64,000 bases of DNA, taken from positions 186,001 through 250,000 of the forward strand of contig NZ_JAFNJS010000003.1 of the NCBI RefSeq assembly GCF_019024325.1. Direction: 5' to 3'. Numbering within the stretch: the stretch's first letter is position 1; each line of letters starts with the position of its first letter. Under the pieces are notes generated by a model. It did not search any database. It was not told the origin of the DNA and worked only from the letters and a program-made list of their open reading frames with translations. Below are positions 52,338 through 60,678 of the stretch, piece after piece. Both the position numbers and the translations under genes were made by a program. The DNA comes from Falsiroseomonas tokyonensis. Lineage in GTDB: Bacteria; Pseudomonadota; Alphaproteobacteria; Acetobacterales; Acetobacteraceae.

Positions 52338-53315
52338 TCACTGCGGTTCGAAATTCGCGATCCGCAGCAGCTCCGCATTGCGGGCGACATCGGCGGTGAT
52401 GAAGGCCTCGGCCTGGGCCACCGTCTCCGCCACCGGCTCGAAGCCGAGACCGGTCAGGCGCGCCACCACCTCCGGCTCCCGCAGCCCGCTGACGAGGGCG
52501 GCGTTGATGCGGTCCGCAATCTCCCGCGGCATGGCGCGGGGGCCCCAGACGCCGTACCAGGAATAGAATTCGAAGCCGGCGAGCCCGCCCTCCACCGCCG
52601 TCGGCAGTTCTGGGGCCAGCTGGGTGCGGGTGGCGGTGGCGATCGCCAGGCCGCGCAGCTGGCCGCCACGCACCATGGGCAGGGTGGCGAGCACGGGGTC
52701 GAACATCAGCTGCGCATTGCCGGCCGCTACATCGGTCAGCGCCGGCGCGCTGCCGCGATAGCCGACGATCTCGATATTTGCGCCGGTGACGCGGTTGAAC
52801 TCGATGCTGGCGAGATGCCCGGCGGAGCCCAGGCTGCTGGTGGCGAAGGTCCAGCGCGCGGGGTCCCGCTTTGCCGCCTCCACCACCTGCGCGATGGTGG
52901 TCTGCGGCAGGCGGGGGTTGGAGACCAGTACCAGCGGCCCGCGGGCGGTGCGCGCCAGCGGCAGGAAATCCGCCACCGGGTCGTAGGGAGCGGCCTTCAT
53001 CACGTGGCGGGCCATCGGGTGGATGGAGGCCGAGCCGAGCAGGGTATAGCCATCGGCGGGCGCCTGCAGCACGGCCTGGCTGCCGATGGCGCCATTGGCG
53101 CCGGCGCGGTTTTCCACCACCACCGTCACGCCCAGCTTTTCCTGCAGCTTCTGGGCCGAAAGCCGGGCCATGGCATCGGTGGCGGCGCCGGGGGTATAGG
53201 GCACGATCACGCGGATCGGCCTCGCCGGCCAGGCCTGGGCCAGCACCGGGGGGGCTGCCAGGGGGGCGGCCAGCAGGCCGCCGCCTGCCGCCAGAATGCC
53301 ACGCCTGCCGATCAT
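52338..53315 (-). CDS. Bug-family tripartite tricarboxylate transporter binding protein (1 of 5)
   Basis: A 325-aa periplasmic binding protein of the TctC/Bug family. Tat/Sec-like signal (MIGRRGILAAGGGLLAAPLAAPPVLA) and family motifs WPARPIRVIVPYTPGAATDAMAR and VVVENRAGANGAIGSQAVLQAPADGYTLL. ATG 53315 with AGGGA eight bases upstream is used. No TctA/TctB membrane components are adjacent. Ligands of such orphans are mostly dicarboxylates or unknown. Confidence 0.9.
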   Translation of the reverse strand: MIGRRGILAAGGGLLAAPLAAPPVLAQAWPARPIRVIVPYTPGAATDAMARLSAQKLQEKLGVTVVVENRAGANGAIGSQAVLQAPADGYTLLGSASIHPMARHVMKAAPYDPVADFLPLARTARGPLVLVSNPRLPQTTIAQVVEAAKRDPARWTFATSSLGSAGHLASIEFNRVTGANIEIVGYRGSAPALTDVAAGNAQLMFDPVLATLPMVRGGQLRGLAIATATRTQLAPELPTAVEGGLAGFEFYSWYGVWGPRAMPREIADRINAALVSGLREPEVVARLTGLGFEPVAETVAQAEAFITADVARNAELLRIANFEPQ

Positions 53316-53404
53316 GCTGCACATCCCTGTCATGTTGCGCCGCCGCATGCTGGCACCGGTCGTGGCGCGAAGCAAACAAGGCGTGGATCAGGATTCTTGC
53401 ACCG

Positions 53405-54028
53405 ATGGATAGCGTGGATATCGCCCTCTGCCTGGCCATGGATGTCTCCGCCAGCGTTGACTTCGAGGAGTTCCGGCTGATGGCGGGCGGCACCGCGGCG
53501 GCGCTGCGCGACCCGGCGGTGCTGGCGGCCGCCACCGCGGGGCCGCGCGGCGCGGCGGCGCTGGCGCTGCTGCTCTGGTCCGGGCCGGGGCAGCAGGACC
53601 TGGCGGTGGGCTGGACGCGGCTCGCCGATGCGGAAGGGGCCGCGGCGCTGGCGGAGGCCATCGAGAACACGCCGCGCCTGCCAGCAGCCGGCGCCACCGC
53701 GCTGGGGGAGGGGATGGCGGCCGGCCTGGCCGTGCTGGCACGCGCGCCGGGCGACCCCACGCGGCTGGTGCTCGATGTCTCCGGCGATGGCCGCCACAAT
53801 GCCGGCCGCGCCCCGGGCCCGGTGCGGGACCTGGCGGTGGCGGCGGGTCTTACGGTGAATGGCCTCGCCATCCTGAACGAGGAGCCGGACCTGATGGAGC
53901 ACTACGTGGCCGAGGTGATCGGCGGCCCCGGATCCTTCGCCATGCCCTGCGCCGACTACGTGGATTTCGCGGAGGCCATCCTGCGCAAGCTGCGGCGGGA
54001 ATTGCTGGGCGGCATGTTGGTCGTTTAG
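53405..54028 (+). CDS. DUF1194 (von Willebrand A-like) protein
   Basis: A 207-aa protein. The MIDAS-like metal motif DVSASV (residues 13-18) opens a vWA fold and LDVSGDGRHN supplies a further conserved segment. Most DUF1194 members have a signal peptide; here the visible ATG 53405 leaves none, so either the protein is cytoplasmic or the true start is elsewhere. Divergent from a Bug gene; phnW follows 48 bases later. Confidence 0.75.
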   Translation: MDSVDIALCLAMDVSASVDFEEFRLMAGGTAAALRDPAVLAAATAGPRGAAALALLLWSGPGQQDLAVGWTRLADAEGAAALAEAIENTPRLPAAGATALGEGMAAGLAVLARAPGDPTRLVLDVSGDGRHNAGRAPGPVRDLAVAAGLTVNGLAILNEEPDLMEHYVAEVIGGPGSFAMPCADYVDFAEAILRKLRRELLGGMLVV

Positions 54029-54076
54029 GCGGGGGTGGTATAGCCGGAGGATAACGCCCCAGACGGTGAAGACCCC

Positions 54077-55192
54077 ATGCTGCTGCTGATCCCCGGCCCC
54101 GTGCAGACCCGCCCCGAAGTCCGCGCCTGCATGGCGGAGGACATCGCCCCCTGGGACGAGGATTTTCGCGCCGAATACGCGGCAATGCGGCCGGCCATCG
54201 TGCGCATCGCGGGCGGGGTGGAGGGGGTGCATACCGCGATGCCGCTGCCCGGCTGCGGCCATATGATCATCGAGGCCGCGATCCGCACCTTCGTCCCGGC
54301 GGGCCAGAAGCTGCTGGTGGTGCGCAATGGCGGCTATGCGGAGCGCCTGGCGCGGCTGGCGGAGACAGCGGGCCGGGTGGTGGTGGCGCTGGACGGGCCG
54401 GACAATGTGCCGATGTCGCCGCAGCGCCTGGCCCAGGCCTTGGCGGAGAATCCCGATTGCGGCCATGTGGCCCTGGTGGTGAGCGAGACCGGCACCGGCA
54501 TCATCAACGACCCGCAGATCCTGGGGCCGGTGATCGCGGCGGCCGGGCGGCGGATGATCTGCGACGCCGTTTCCGCCTTCGGCGCGCTGCCCTTCCGCAT
54601 CGCGGACCATCCGGAGTGCGACGTGGTTGTCTTCACCTCGAACAAGTGCCTGGAGGGGCTGCCGGGCTTCGGCTTCGCGGTGGCACCGATCGCGCGGCTG
54701 GAGGCCTGCCGCGGCCAGGCGGGGTCCTGGGTGATGGACCTTGCCGATGTCTACGACCACGCCCTGAAGAACGGCTGGGGCAGCTTCCGCTTCACCCCGG
54801 CGGTGCAGGCGCTGCGGGCCTTCGGCAAGGCGATGGAGATCTATGAGGCCGAGGGCGGGCAGCCGGCCCGCTTCGCGCGCTACAGCCGCAACCGGGACGT
54901 GATGTATGCGGGCCTCAAGGCGCTGGGCTTCACGCCCTATGTGGCGCCCGAGCACCAGGGGCCGATCATCGTCAATGTCTACCAGCCGGTGGACCCGGCC
55001 TGGAGCCTTGAGACCTTCCAGCGGAAGATGAAGGCGCGCGGCGTCATCCTCTCCGACTTCTCCTCGACCAGGCAGCCTTCCATGCGCTTCGGCTGCATCG
55101 GTGCGATCGGGGAGGAGGACATCCGCTTCGCCCTGAAGCAGGCCGAGGCGGTGCTGGAGGAGATGGGCGTCGGCCAGAGGGCCGCGGCCTGA
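54077..55192 (+). CDS. phnW: 2-aminoethylphosphonate-pyruvate transaminase
   Basis: Class V PLP aminotransferase of 371 aa, converting 2-aminoethylphosphonate plus pyruvate to phosphonoacetaldehyde and alanine. PhnW-like marks: MLLLIPGPVQTRPEVRACM, LPGCGHMIIEAAIRTFVP, SETGTGIINDPQILG and the PLP lysine in FTSNKCLEGLPGFGFAVAP. No phnX or phnA-type hydrolase is adjacent, so the phosphonoacetaldehyde step must be elsewhere. The 3' end lies in a 23-bp tandem repeat. Confidence 0.85.
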   Translation: MLLLIPGPVQTRPEVRACMAEDIAPWDEDFRAEYAAMRPAIVRIAGGVEGVHTAMPLPGCGHMIIEAAIRTFVPAGQKLLVVRNGGYAERLARLAETAGRVVVALDGPDNVPMSPQRLAQALAENPDCGHVALVVSETGTGIINDPQILGPVIAAAGRRMICDAVSAFGALPFRIADHPECDVVVFTSNKCLEGLPGFGFAVAPIARLEACRGQAGSWVMDLADVYDHALKNGWGSFRFTPAVQALRAFGKAMEIYEAEGGQPARFARYSRNRDVMYAGLKALGFTPYVAPEHQGPIIVNVYQPVDPAWSLETFQRKMKARGVILSDFSSTRQPSMRFGCIGAIGEEDIRFALKQAEAVLEEMGVGQRAAA

Positions 55193-55264
55193 CGTCCCAG
55201 AGGGCCGCGGCCTGACGTCCCAGAGGGCCGCGGCCTGACGCCCCAGAGGGCCGCGGCCTGAGGG
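55175..55264. repeat. four tandem copies of a 23-bp unit at the end of phnW
   Basis: Units start at 55175, 55198, 55221 and 55244 and share CAGAGGGCCGCGGCCTGA, with the palindrome GGCCGCGGCC inside; the last copy is incomplete. The phnW stop TGA (55190-55192) is in the first copy, so repeat expansion is after the gene. No unique spacers, so not CRISPR. It separates two convergent genes. Confidence 0.9.
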
Positions 55265-55267
55265 CCG

Positions 55268-56245
55268 CTACTCGATCCGGATGCCGCTCTCGCGGATGAT
55301 CGGCGTCCACTTCGTCCGCTCCTCCGCGATCGCCGCGGTCAGCTGCTCCGGCGTCGTCCAGCGCGGCTCCAGCCCGTTGCGGTTCAGCACCTCGGTCGTC
55401 TCCGCATCCGCCAGCGCCACGCGCATCGCGGCGTTGAGGCGGGCGATGGCGGGCTCCGGCGTGCCGCGCGGCGCCATCACCGCATACCAGGACGGCACGT
55501 CGAAGCCGGGCACGCCGGATTCGGCGACCGTCGGAATCTCCGCCATCAGGCGCGAGCGTTCGAGATGCGGGATGGCGAGCGCGCGCAGCTTGCCCGCGCG
55601 CACCTGTTCCAGCACCGAGGCGGCGGTGGCGAAGGAGAAGTCGACGCGCCCCGCCAGCAGGTCGTTCACCACCAGCCCGCCGCCGCGATAATGCACCGCC
55701 GTGGTCTCGGTCCCCGCGATGCGGTCGAAGAGCAGCCCGGCGAGGTGCGGCCCGCCGGCGATGCCGCTGGTGCCGTAGGACAGCGTGCCGGGCGCGGCCT
55801 TCGCCGCGGCCACCAGGTCCGCCACGCTCCGCCAGGGCCGATCCACCGGCACCACCAGGATGTTGAACAGGTCGACCGCGACGGAGACGGGCACCAGGTC
55901 GCGCGCAGGGTCCACCGGCAGGCGGATCACCATCGGGCTGACCACCAGCGCGCCGAGGGTGGCCAGCAGCAGCGTATGGCCATCGGCCGGGCTGCGCGCC
56001 ACAACCTCCGTCGCGATGTTGCTGCCGGCGCCGGGACGATTCTCCACGATCACGGGCTGGCCCAGCGCCTCGCCCATCTTGGGCGCGATGGCGCGGGCGG
56101 AGATGTCGGTGGCGCCGCCCGGCGTGAAGCCGACGATTAGCCGCAGCGGGCGGTTCGGAAACCCCTCCTGCGCCAAGGCGGGGGCGGCGAGTGGCAGGGC
56201 GGCGGCGCCCAGCAGGGCACGGCGGCCGACGGTGGGAATTGTCAT
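55268..56245 (-). CDS. Bug-family tripartite tricarboxylate transporter binding protein (2 of 5)
   Basis: A 325-aa TctC/Bug protein with signal MTIPTVGRRALLGAAALPLAAPALA and motifs FPNRPLRLIVGFTPGGATDISAR and VIVENRPGAGSNIATEVVARSPADGHTLL. Starts at ATG 56245. Convergent with phnW across the tandem repeat. Ligand unknown. Confidence 0.92.
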   Translation of the reverse strand: MTIPTVGRRALLGAAALPLAAPALAQEGFPNRPLRLIVGFTPGGATDISARAIAPKMGEALGQPVIVENRPGAGSNIATEVVARSPADGHTLLLATLGALVVSPMVIRLPVDPARDLVPVSVAVDLFNILVVPVDRPWRSVADLVAAAKAAPGTLSYGTSGIAGGPHLAGLLFDRIAGTETTAVHYRGGGLVVNDLLAGRVDFSFATAASVLEQVRAGKLRALAIPHLERSRLMAEIPTVAESGVPGFDVPSWYAVMAPRGTPEPAIARLNAAMRVALADAETTEVLNRNGLEPRWTTPEQLTAAIAEERTKWTPIIRESGIRIE

Positions 56246-56314
56246 GACGTTTCGTCCCAGGTGATTGTTCTTGCCACCCTTATGGCACGGATCGCCCTGG
56301 CGGCGAAATCTCCG

Positions 56315-56524
56315 CTACTTCTTCTTCTTTTTGGCCGCCGCCTCTCCGGTCGCGTGCCCGGCGGTAGCGAGTGCCGAAAGGCGTTGCGGCAAGGCGGCGC
56401 GGATGGCGGGGCGCTCCTCCTTGTCCTTCTTCCAGCGCTTCTTCTCGGGCTTCAGCATGCCGCAGCCGAAGCACCAGCCGGTGGTTTCGTCATAGCGGCA
56501 GATATCGATGCAGGGACTGGCCAT
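56315..56524 (-). CDS. DUF1289 Cys-rich small protein
   Basis: A 69-aa protein with the DUF1289 motif PCIDICRYDETTGWCFGCG, likely a small metal- or Fe-S-type Cys cluster of unknown function. The C-terminus is unusual: an Ala-rich linker ending in AAAKKKKK. ATG 56524 (MASPCIDIC) is used; ATG 56533 is possible. Located between a Bug gene and ompW. Confidence 0.8.
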   Translation of the reverse strand: MASPCIDICRYDETTGWCFGCGMLKPEKKRWKKDKEERPAIRAALPQRLSALATAGHATGEAAAKKKKK

Positions 56525-56588
56525 GGCCCGCAAATGGGGCGCCGCAGTCAGGGCGGGAAGGGCATGGCTGCCCTTCCCGGAACACGCA

Positions 56589-57227
56589 TCAGAAGCGGTA
56601 GCGGATGCTGGTGCCGATGATCCAGGGATCGATATGCGCCTCCGCCTGCACGGCGCCGTGATTCACGCTGACATCCGGCCGCAGCCACAGCCGCTTCACG
56701 TCGAAGTTCGCCAGGAAGTTCGGCGTGATCTCGTAGTCCACGCCGGCATTCACCGCGACGCCCCAGGCATTGTCGACATCGACATGGGTGATGCCGGCGC
56801 TGCGCCCGCCGCCCTCGCCGTAGAAGACCGTGTAGTTCAGCCCAACGCCGAGATAGGGGCTGAAGCGGCTGGCGGGCAGCGGATGGTATTGCAGCGTCAC
56901 AGTCGGCGGCAGCGCCCAGACGCGGCCGAGGTCGATATTGCCGCCGGGCAGGCCGCGCACGGAGACATCATGCCGCGAGGTCGCGGCGATCACGTTCACC
57001 GCGAAATTCGGCGTGAGGAAATAGGTGAGGTCGAGCTGCGGGGTTGCCGTGGCACTCGCATGCGGCTCGCCGCCGATGCTGGTATTGCCGCCGTTCGAGG
57101 GCAGCACGCCGATCACGCCGACGCCGAGCACGATATCGCCCGCCAGCTTGCCGCGCAGATCCTGCGCCATCGCCGGCAGCGCCGCGACCATGCCCGCCAG
57201 GGCCGCTGCGCAGATTTTCGGAATCAT
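56589..57227 (-). CDS. ompW: OmpW family outer-membrane protein
   Basis: A 212-aa eight-stranded beta-barrel protein. Signal peptide MIPKICAAALAGMVAALPAMA; barrel marks PQLDLTYFLTPNFAVNVIAA, YHPLPASRFSPYLGVGLNYTVFY and the C-terminal IDPWIIGTSIRYRF ending in Phe. It probably passes small hydrophobic molecules. The ATG at 57225-57227 has AAGG upstream; a TTG six bases earlier is the alternative. Confidence 0.9.
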   Translation of the reverse strand: MIPKICAAALAGMVAALPAMAQDLRGKLAGDIVLGVGVIGVLPSNGGNTSIGGEPHASATATPQLDLTYFLTPNFAVNVIAATSRHDVSVRGLPGGNIDLGRVWALPPTVTLQYHPLPASRFSPYLGVGLNYTVFYGEGGGRSAGITHVDVDNAWGVAVNAGVDYEITPNFLANFDVKRLWLRPDVSVNHGAVQAEAHIDPWIIGTSIRYRF

Positions 57228-57303
57228 AGCCAAGAGCCTTTCTCCGCGGCGCGCCCTGTGCGCGGCCGCGGAGGGGTTCTGGGCGTGGTGCTGTCACGCT
57301 GCC

Positions 57304-57317
57304 TTGATGCAGGTCAT
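57304..57317 (-). promoter_or_regulatory. weak FNR/CRP-like inverted repeat upstream of ompW
   Basis: TTGATGCAGGTCAT, with a strong left half (TTGAT) and a partial right half, lies 77 bases before the ompW ATG. In enterobacteria ompW is FNR-regulated, so the match is suggestive but the right half-site keeps only TCA of ATCAA. Confidence 0.25.
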
Positions 57318-57384
57318 ACCACCGGGCGTTTTCGAAACGCCTGTTGCAGCCTGACAACTTGGAAAATGTGGGAAGGCCCTGCCC

Positions 57385-58359
57385 CTACTCCGCGCGGATA
57401 TTCGCGGCGCGCACCACCTCTCGCCAGCGCGCGATCTCCGCCTGCTGGAAGGTGCGATAGTCATCCGGCGAATTCGCCACGACATCGAAGCCGATGGCGT
57501 TCAGCCGCTGCACCGATTCGGGATGGCGCAGCGCTGCCACCACCGCCTCATGCACCTTCGTCAGGACCGGCTGCGGCAGGCCGGCCGGGGCCATCACCGC
57601 CTGCCACGATGTCACAACGAAATCCGCCATGCCCGCTTCCGCCGCCGTCGGCACATCCGGCAGCACGGGGCTGCGCGTGGCACTCGTCAGCATGATGGCG
57701 CGCAGGCGGCCGCCCTGGATATGCGCGGCGACGGTGCCGAGATTCTGGAAGGACAGCTGCACATTGCCGGCGATGAGGTCGGTGGCCGCCGCCGCGCCGC
57801 CCTGGTAGGGCACATGCGTCACATCCGTGCCCGTGCGCTGCTTGAACAATTCCATCGTCAGATGGTCGGAGGAGCCGACGCCGGAGGTGGAATAGCTGGC
57901 GCGGCCGGCATTCGCCTTCAGCCAGGCGATCACCTCCGGCAGCGTGCGCGCGGGGACCTTCTCCGCATTCACCACCAGCACGTTCGGCGTGGTGACGGCC
58001 ATGGTGATGGGCGCGAAGTCACGCACCGGATCGTAGCCGAGGTTCGGGCGCAGCGCGGCATTGATGGCGAAGACGCCGATCGAGCCGACGAAAAGCATGT
58101 GCCCATCCGCCGGCGCGCGCATCACCAGCCGCGCCGCCACCTCGCCATTCGCGCCGGCGCGATTCTCCGCCACCACCGGCTGGCCCACCACCTGGGACAT
58201 ACGGTTGGCGATGGTGCGCGCGATGATGTCGGAAGGACCGCCGGCGACGAAGGGCACCATCACGGTGACCGGCCGCGTCGGCCAGGCGTCCTGGGCGCGC
58301 GCTGCGCCCGGCAGCAACGGGGTGGCGGCCAGCGCGCCCAGAAGGGTACGGCGATTCAT
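57385..58359 (-). CDS. Bug-family tripartite tricarboxylate transporter binding protein (3 of 5)
   Basis: A 324-aa TctC/Bug protein with signal MNRRTLLGALAATPLLPGAARA and motifs WPTRPVTVMVPFVAGGPSDIIAR and VVAENRAGANGEVAARLVMRAPADGHMLF. ATG 58359 is used. Divergent from the fourth Bug gene with a 144-base gap. Confidence 0.92.
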   Translation of the reverse strand: MNRRTLLGALAATPLLPGAARAQDAWPTRPVTVMVPFVAGGPSDIIARTIANRMSQVVGQPVVAENRAGANGEVAARLVMRAPADGHMLFVGSIGVFAINAALRPNLGYDPVRDFAPITMAVTTPNVLVVNAEKVPARTLPEVIAWLKANAGRASYSTSGVGSSDHLTMELFKQRTGTDVTHVPYQGGAAAATDLIAGNVQLSFQNLGTVAAHIQGGRLRAIMLTSATRSPVLPDVPTAAEAGMADFVVTSWQAVMAPAGLPQPVLTKVHEAVVAALRHPESVQRLNAIGFDVVANSPDDYRTFQQAEIARWREVVRAANIRAE

Positions 58360-58503
58360 GGACTTTTCCTCCGAGGTTTCGTTGCGCCCAGCATGGCGCG
58401 GGAATCGCCCGGCCGAAAGCTCGCCGAAGCGCGGCGAACTCGATTGCCGGTTTGGTGAACGTATGGTTACCCTTTCGTATCCCTCCTCCCGGACCGCCCC
58501 GCC

Positions 58504-59490
58504 ATGACCCTCGCCGATTCGCCGCTGTCCCGCCGCCTGCTGCTGGGCGCCGGCGCCACGCTGCTGGCCGCCCCCGCCATCGCCCAGACCCCCTGGCCGA
58601 ACCGCCCGATCCGCCTGGTGGTGCCCTTCGGCCCCGGCGGGTCCACCGATGTGCTGGCGCGGCTGCTGACGGAGCAGATGGCGCCGCGCCTCGGCCAGCC
58701 CTTCGTCATCGAGAACCGCCCCGGCGCCGGCGCCACGCTGGGCACCGGCCTGGTCGCGGATGCGGCGCCGGATGGCTACACCGTGCTGCTCTCCGCCATC
58801 AGCGCCTTCTCGGTCGGCAGCACGCTGTATCGCGGCCGCATCACCTGGGATCCGGTGCGCAGCTTCGCGCATGTCGGGATGATCCAGTCCGGCTACTACG
58901 CGCTGATGGCGCATAACGGCGCGCCCTATCGCAATCCGGCGGAACTGGCCGCCGCGGCGCGGGCCCGGCCGGGCATCGCCTATGCGACCAGCGGCGTCGG
59001 GTCCCTGCCGCATCTCTTCATGCTGCGCTTCGCCCAGCAGGCGCAGATCGAACTGCAGCACATCCCCTATCGCGGCGGCGCCCAGGCGGTGAACGACGTG
59101 GTGGCCGGCGTGGTGCCGGTGACGCTGGATGGCATCGCGAGCTCGGTGGCCCTGATGCGGGAAGGGCGGATCCGCGGCATCGGCATCACAGGCCCGACTC
59201 GCCAGGCGCTGTTCCCCGACATGCCCACCTTCGTCGAAAGCGGCTTCCCCGGCCTGGTGGCGGAAGGCTGGGCCGGCATGGCGATGCCCGCCGCGACGCC
59301 GCGCCCGATCCAGGACCGCTTCGCCGCGGTGCTGAAGGAGGTGCTGGAACTGCCGTCCATCGTCGCCCGCTACGCCCAGCTGGCCATCGACCCCGGCACG
59401 CGCTTCGGCGATGCCGCCCAGGCCTTCGTGGCGCAGGAGGTGGAAACCTGGCGCCCGCTGGTTCTCGCCTCCGGCGCCACTGTGGATTGA
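58504..59490 (+). CDS. Bug-family tripartite tricarboxylate transporter binding protein (4 of 5)
   Basis: A 328-aa TctC/Bug protein with signal MTLADSPLSRRLLLGAGATLLAAPAIA and motifs WPNRPIRLVVPFGPGGSTDVLAR and FVIENRPGAGATLGTGLVADAAPDGYTVL. First gene of a three-gene operon with an M24 peptidase (8-base gap) and the fifth Bug protein. The pairing of two binding proteins around one enzyme suggests that they deliver a substrate to it. Confidence 0.92.
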   Translation: MTLADSPLSRRLLLGAGATLLAAPAIAQTPWPNRPIRLVVPFGPGGSTDVLARLLTEQMAPRLGQPFVIENRPGAGATLGTGLVADAAPDGYTVLLSAISAFSVGSTLYRGRITWDPVRSFAHVGMIQSGYYALMAHNGAPYRNPAELAAAARARPGIAYATSGVGSLPHLFMLRFAQQAQIELQHIPYRGGAQAVNDVVAGVVPVTLDGIASSVALMREGRIRGIGITGPTRQALFPDMPTFVESGFPGLVAEGWAGMAMPAATPRPIQDRFAAVLKEVLELPSIVARYAQLAIDPGTRFGDAAQAFVAQEVETWRPLVLASGATVD

Positions 59491-59498
59491 AGACAGAC

Positions 59499-60641
59499 AT
59501 GACCAATCGCCTCGCCGCCTTCCGGCAGAAGCTGGAGGGAAGGGTGGATCTCGCCTTCCTGCCGCTCGGCAGCACGGACCTGCACTATGCCGCGGGCCTC
59601 GCCCGCGACATTCCGAAGTATGGCGTCACCCTGCATCCCGGCGACTGGCTGGAGGGCGCCTGGGTTGCGCCCGGCCATCCGCCTGTGCTGGCCCTGCCGC
59701 GCATGACCGCCGAATTCGGCGGCCGCGGCGCGCCGGAGGGGGTGGCGCTGCGCGTGCTGGGCGATTGGGACGACCCCGCGAAGCTGGTGGCGGAGATTCT
59801 GGCCGCCTTCCGCCTGCCGGCGAAGCCGCGCATCGCCGTCTCCGAGCGCGCCCATGCCGACAGCCTGATTCAGCTGCAGGCGCTGCTGCCCGACGCCACC
59901 TTCGTCTCCGCGACAAGCATCCTGCGCGAGCTGCGGCTGATCAAGTCGCCGGAGGAGATCGCGCTGATGCGCGAGGCCGGCCGCCGCACCGAGGCCGCCT
60001 TCGCCGAGGTGCTGCCAAAGCTGCGCTTCGGCATGACGGAGCTCGATGTGGTGGCGGAGGTCGACTACCAGATGAAGCGCCAGGACAGCCTGGGGCCGAC
60101 CTTCACCACCACGCTCTACAATACCGGCCCCGCGCATCCGCTGATGCTCGGCCGGCGGCTGGACAGCTGGAAGCGGAAGATCGGGCCGGGCGTCTCCGTC
60201 CTGTTCGATTTCGGCGCCTCGCATCAGGGCCTCTGCTACGACTACGGCCGCACCGTGTCCTTCGGCGCGCCCAGCGCGGCGCAGATCCGGGTGCATGGGC
60301 TGGTGATGCAGGCGCAGCGCGCGGGCATCGCCGCGCTCAAGGTGGGCGCCACCTGCGAAAGCGTCGATGCGCTGGCGCGCCAGGTGATCCTGGACGCCGG
60401 CCTCGGCGCCGGTTTCCGGCACCGGCTCGGCCACGGCATCGGCTGGGACGTGCATGAGCCCCCCTTCCTGACCCGCGGCGACGCCACGGTTCTGCAGGAA
60501 GGCATGATGTTCACCGTCGAGCCCAGCATCCTGCAGGATGACGGCGCCTCCGCCCGCACGGAGGATGTGGTGGTGGTACGGCCCGGCGGCGGGGAGAGGT
60601 TGACGGAGGGCTTCCAGGATCTGCTGGTGGTGGACCGCTAG
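59499..60641 (+). CDS. M24 family metallopeptidase / creatinase-like (Xaa-Pro aminopeptidase type)
   Basis: A 380-aa pita-bread-fold protein with an N-terminal creatinase-type domain and C-terminal M24 domain. All five metal ligands of the active form are visible: Asp in LFDFGA, Asp in CYDYGR, His in RLGHGIGWDVHE, Glu in TVEPSI and Glu in ARTEDVVVV. It is therefore probably an active dipeptidase or amidinohydrolase-like enzyme. ATG 59499 (MTNRLAAFRQ) is used. Confidence 0.9.
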   Translation: MTNRLAAFRQKLEGRVDLAFLPLGSTDLHYAAGLARDIPKYGVTLHPGDWLEGAWVAPGHPPVLALPRMTAEFGGRGAPEGVALRVLGDWDDPAKLVAEILAAFRLPAKPRIAVSERAHADSLIQLQALLPDATFVSATSILRELRLIKSPEEIALMREAGRRTEAAFAEVLPKLRFGMTELDVVAEVDYQMKRQDSLGPTFTTTLYNTGPAHPLMLGRRLDSWKRKIGPGVSVLFDFGASHQGLCYDYGRTVSFGAPSAAQIRVHGLVMQAQRAGIAALKVGATCESVDALARQVILDAGLGAGFRHRLGHGIGWDVHEPPFLTRGDATVLQEGMMFTVEPSILQDDGASARTEDVVVVRPGGGERLTEGFQDLLVVDR

Positions 60642-60678
60642 CTCCGCCAGACTGCCTCCCAAAGGGAGGACCAGAAGC

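Noticed and set aside
52871-53404. A long upstream extension of the DUF1194 gene
   Set aside because: It would be antisense to the Bug gene signal and N-domain; the composition becomes Arg/Pro-rich, so ATG 53405 is used despite giving no signal peptide.
55175-55264. CRISPR array
   Set aside because: Four repeats of 23 bases are directly adjacent, with no spacers, and no cas genes occur in the window.
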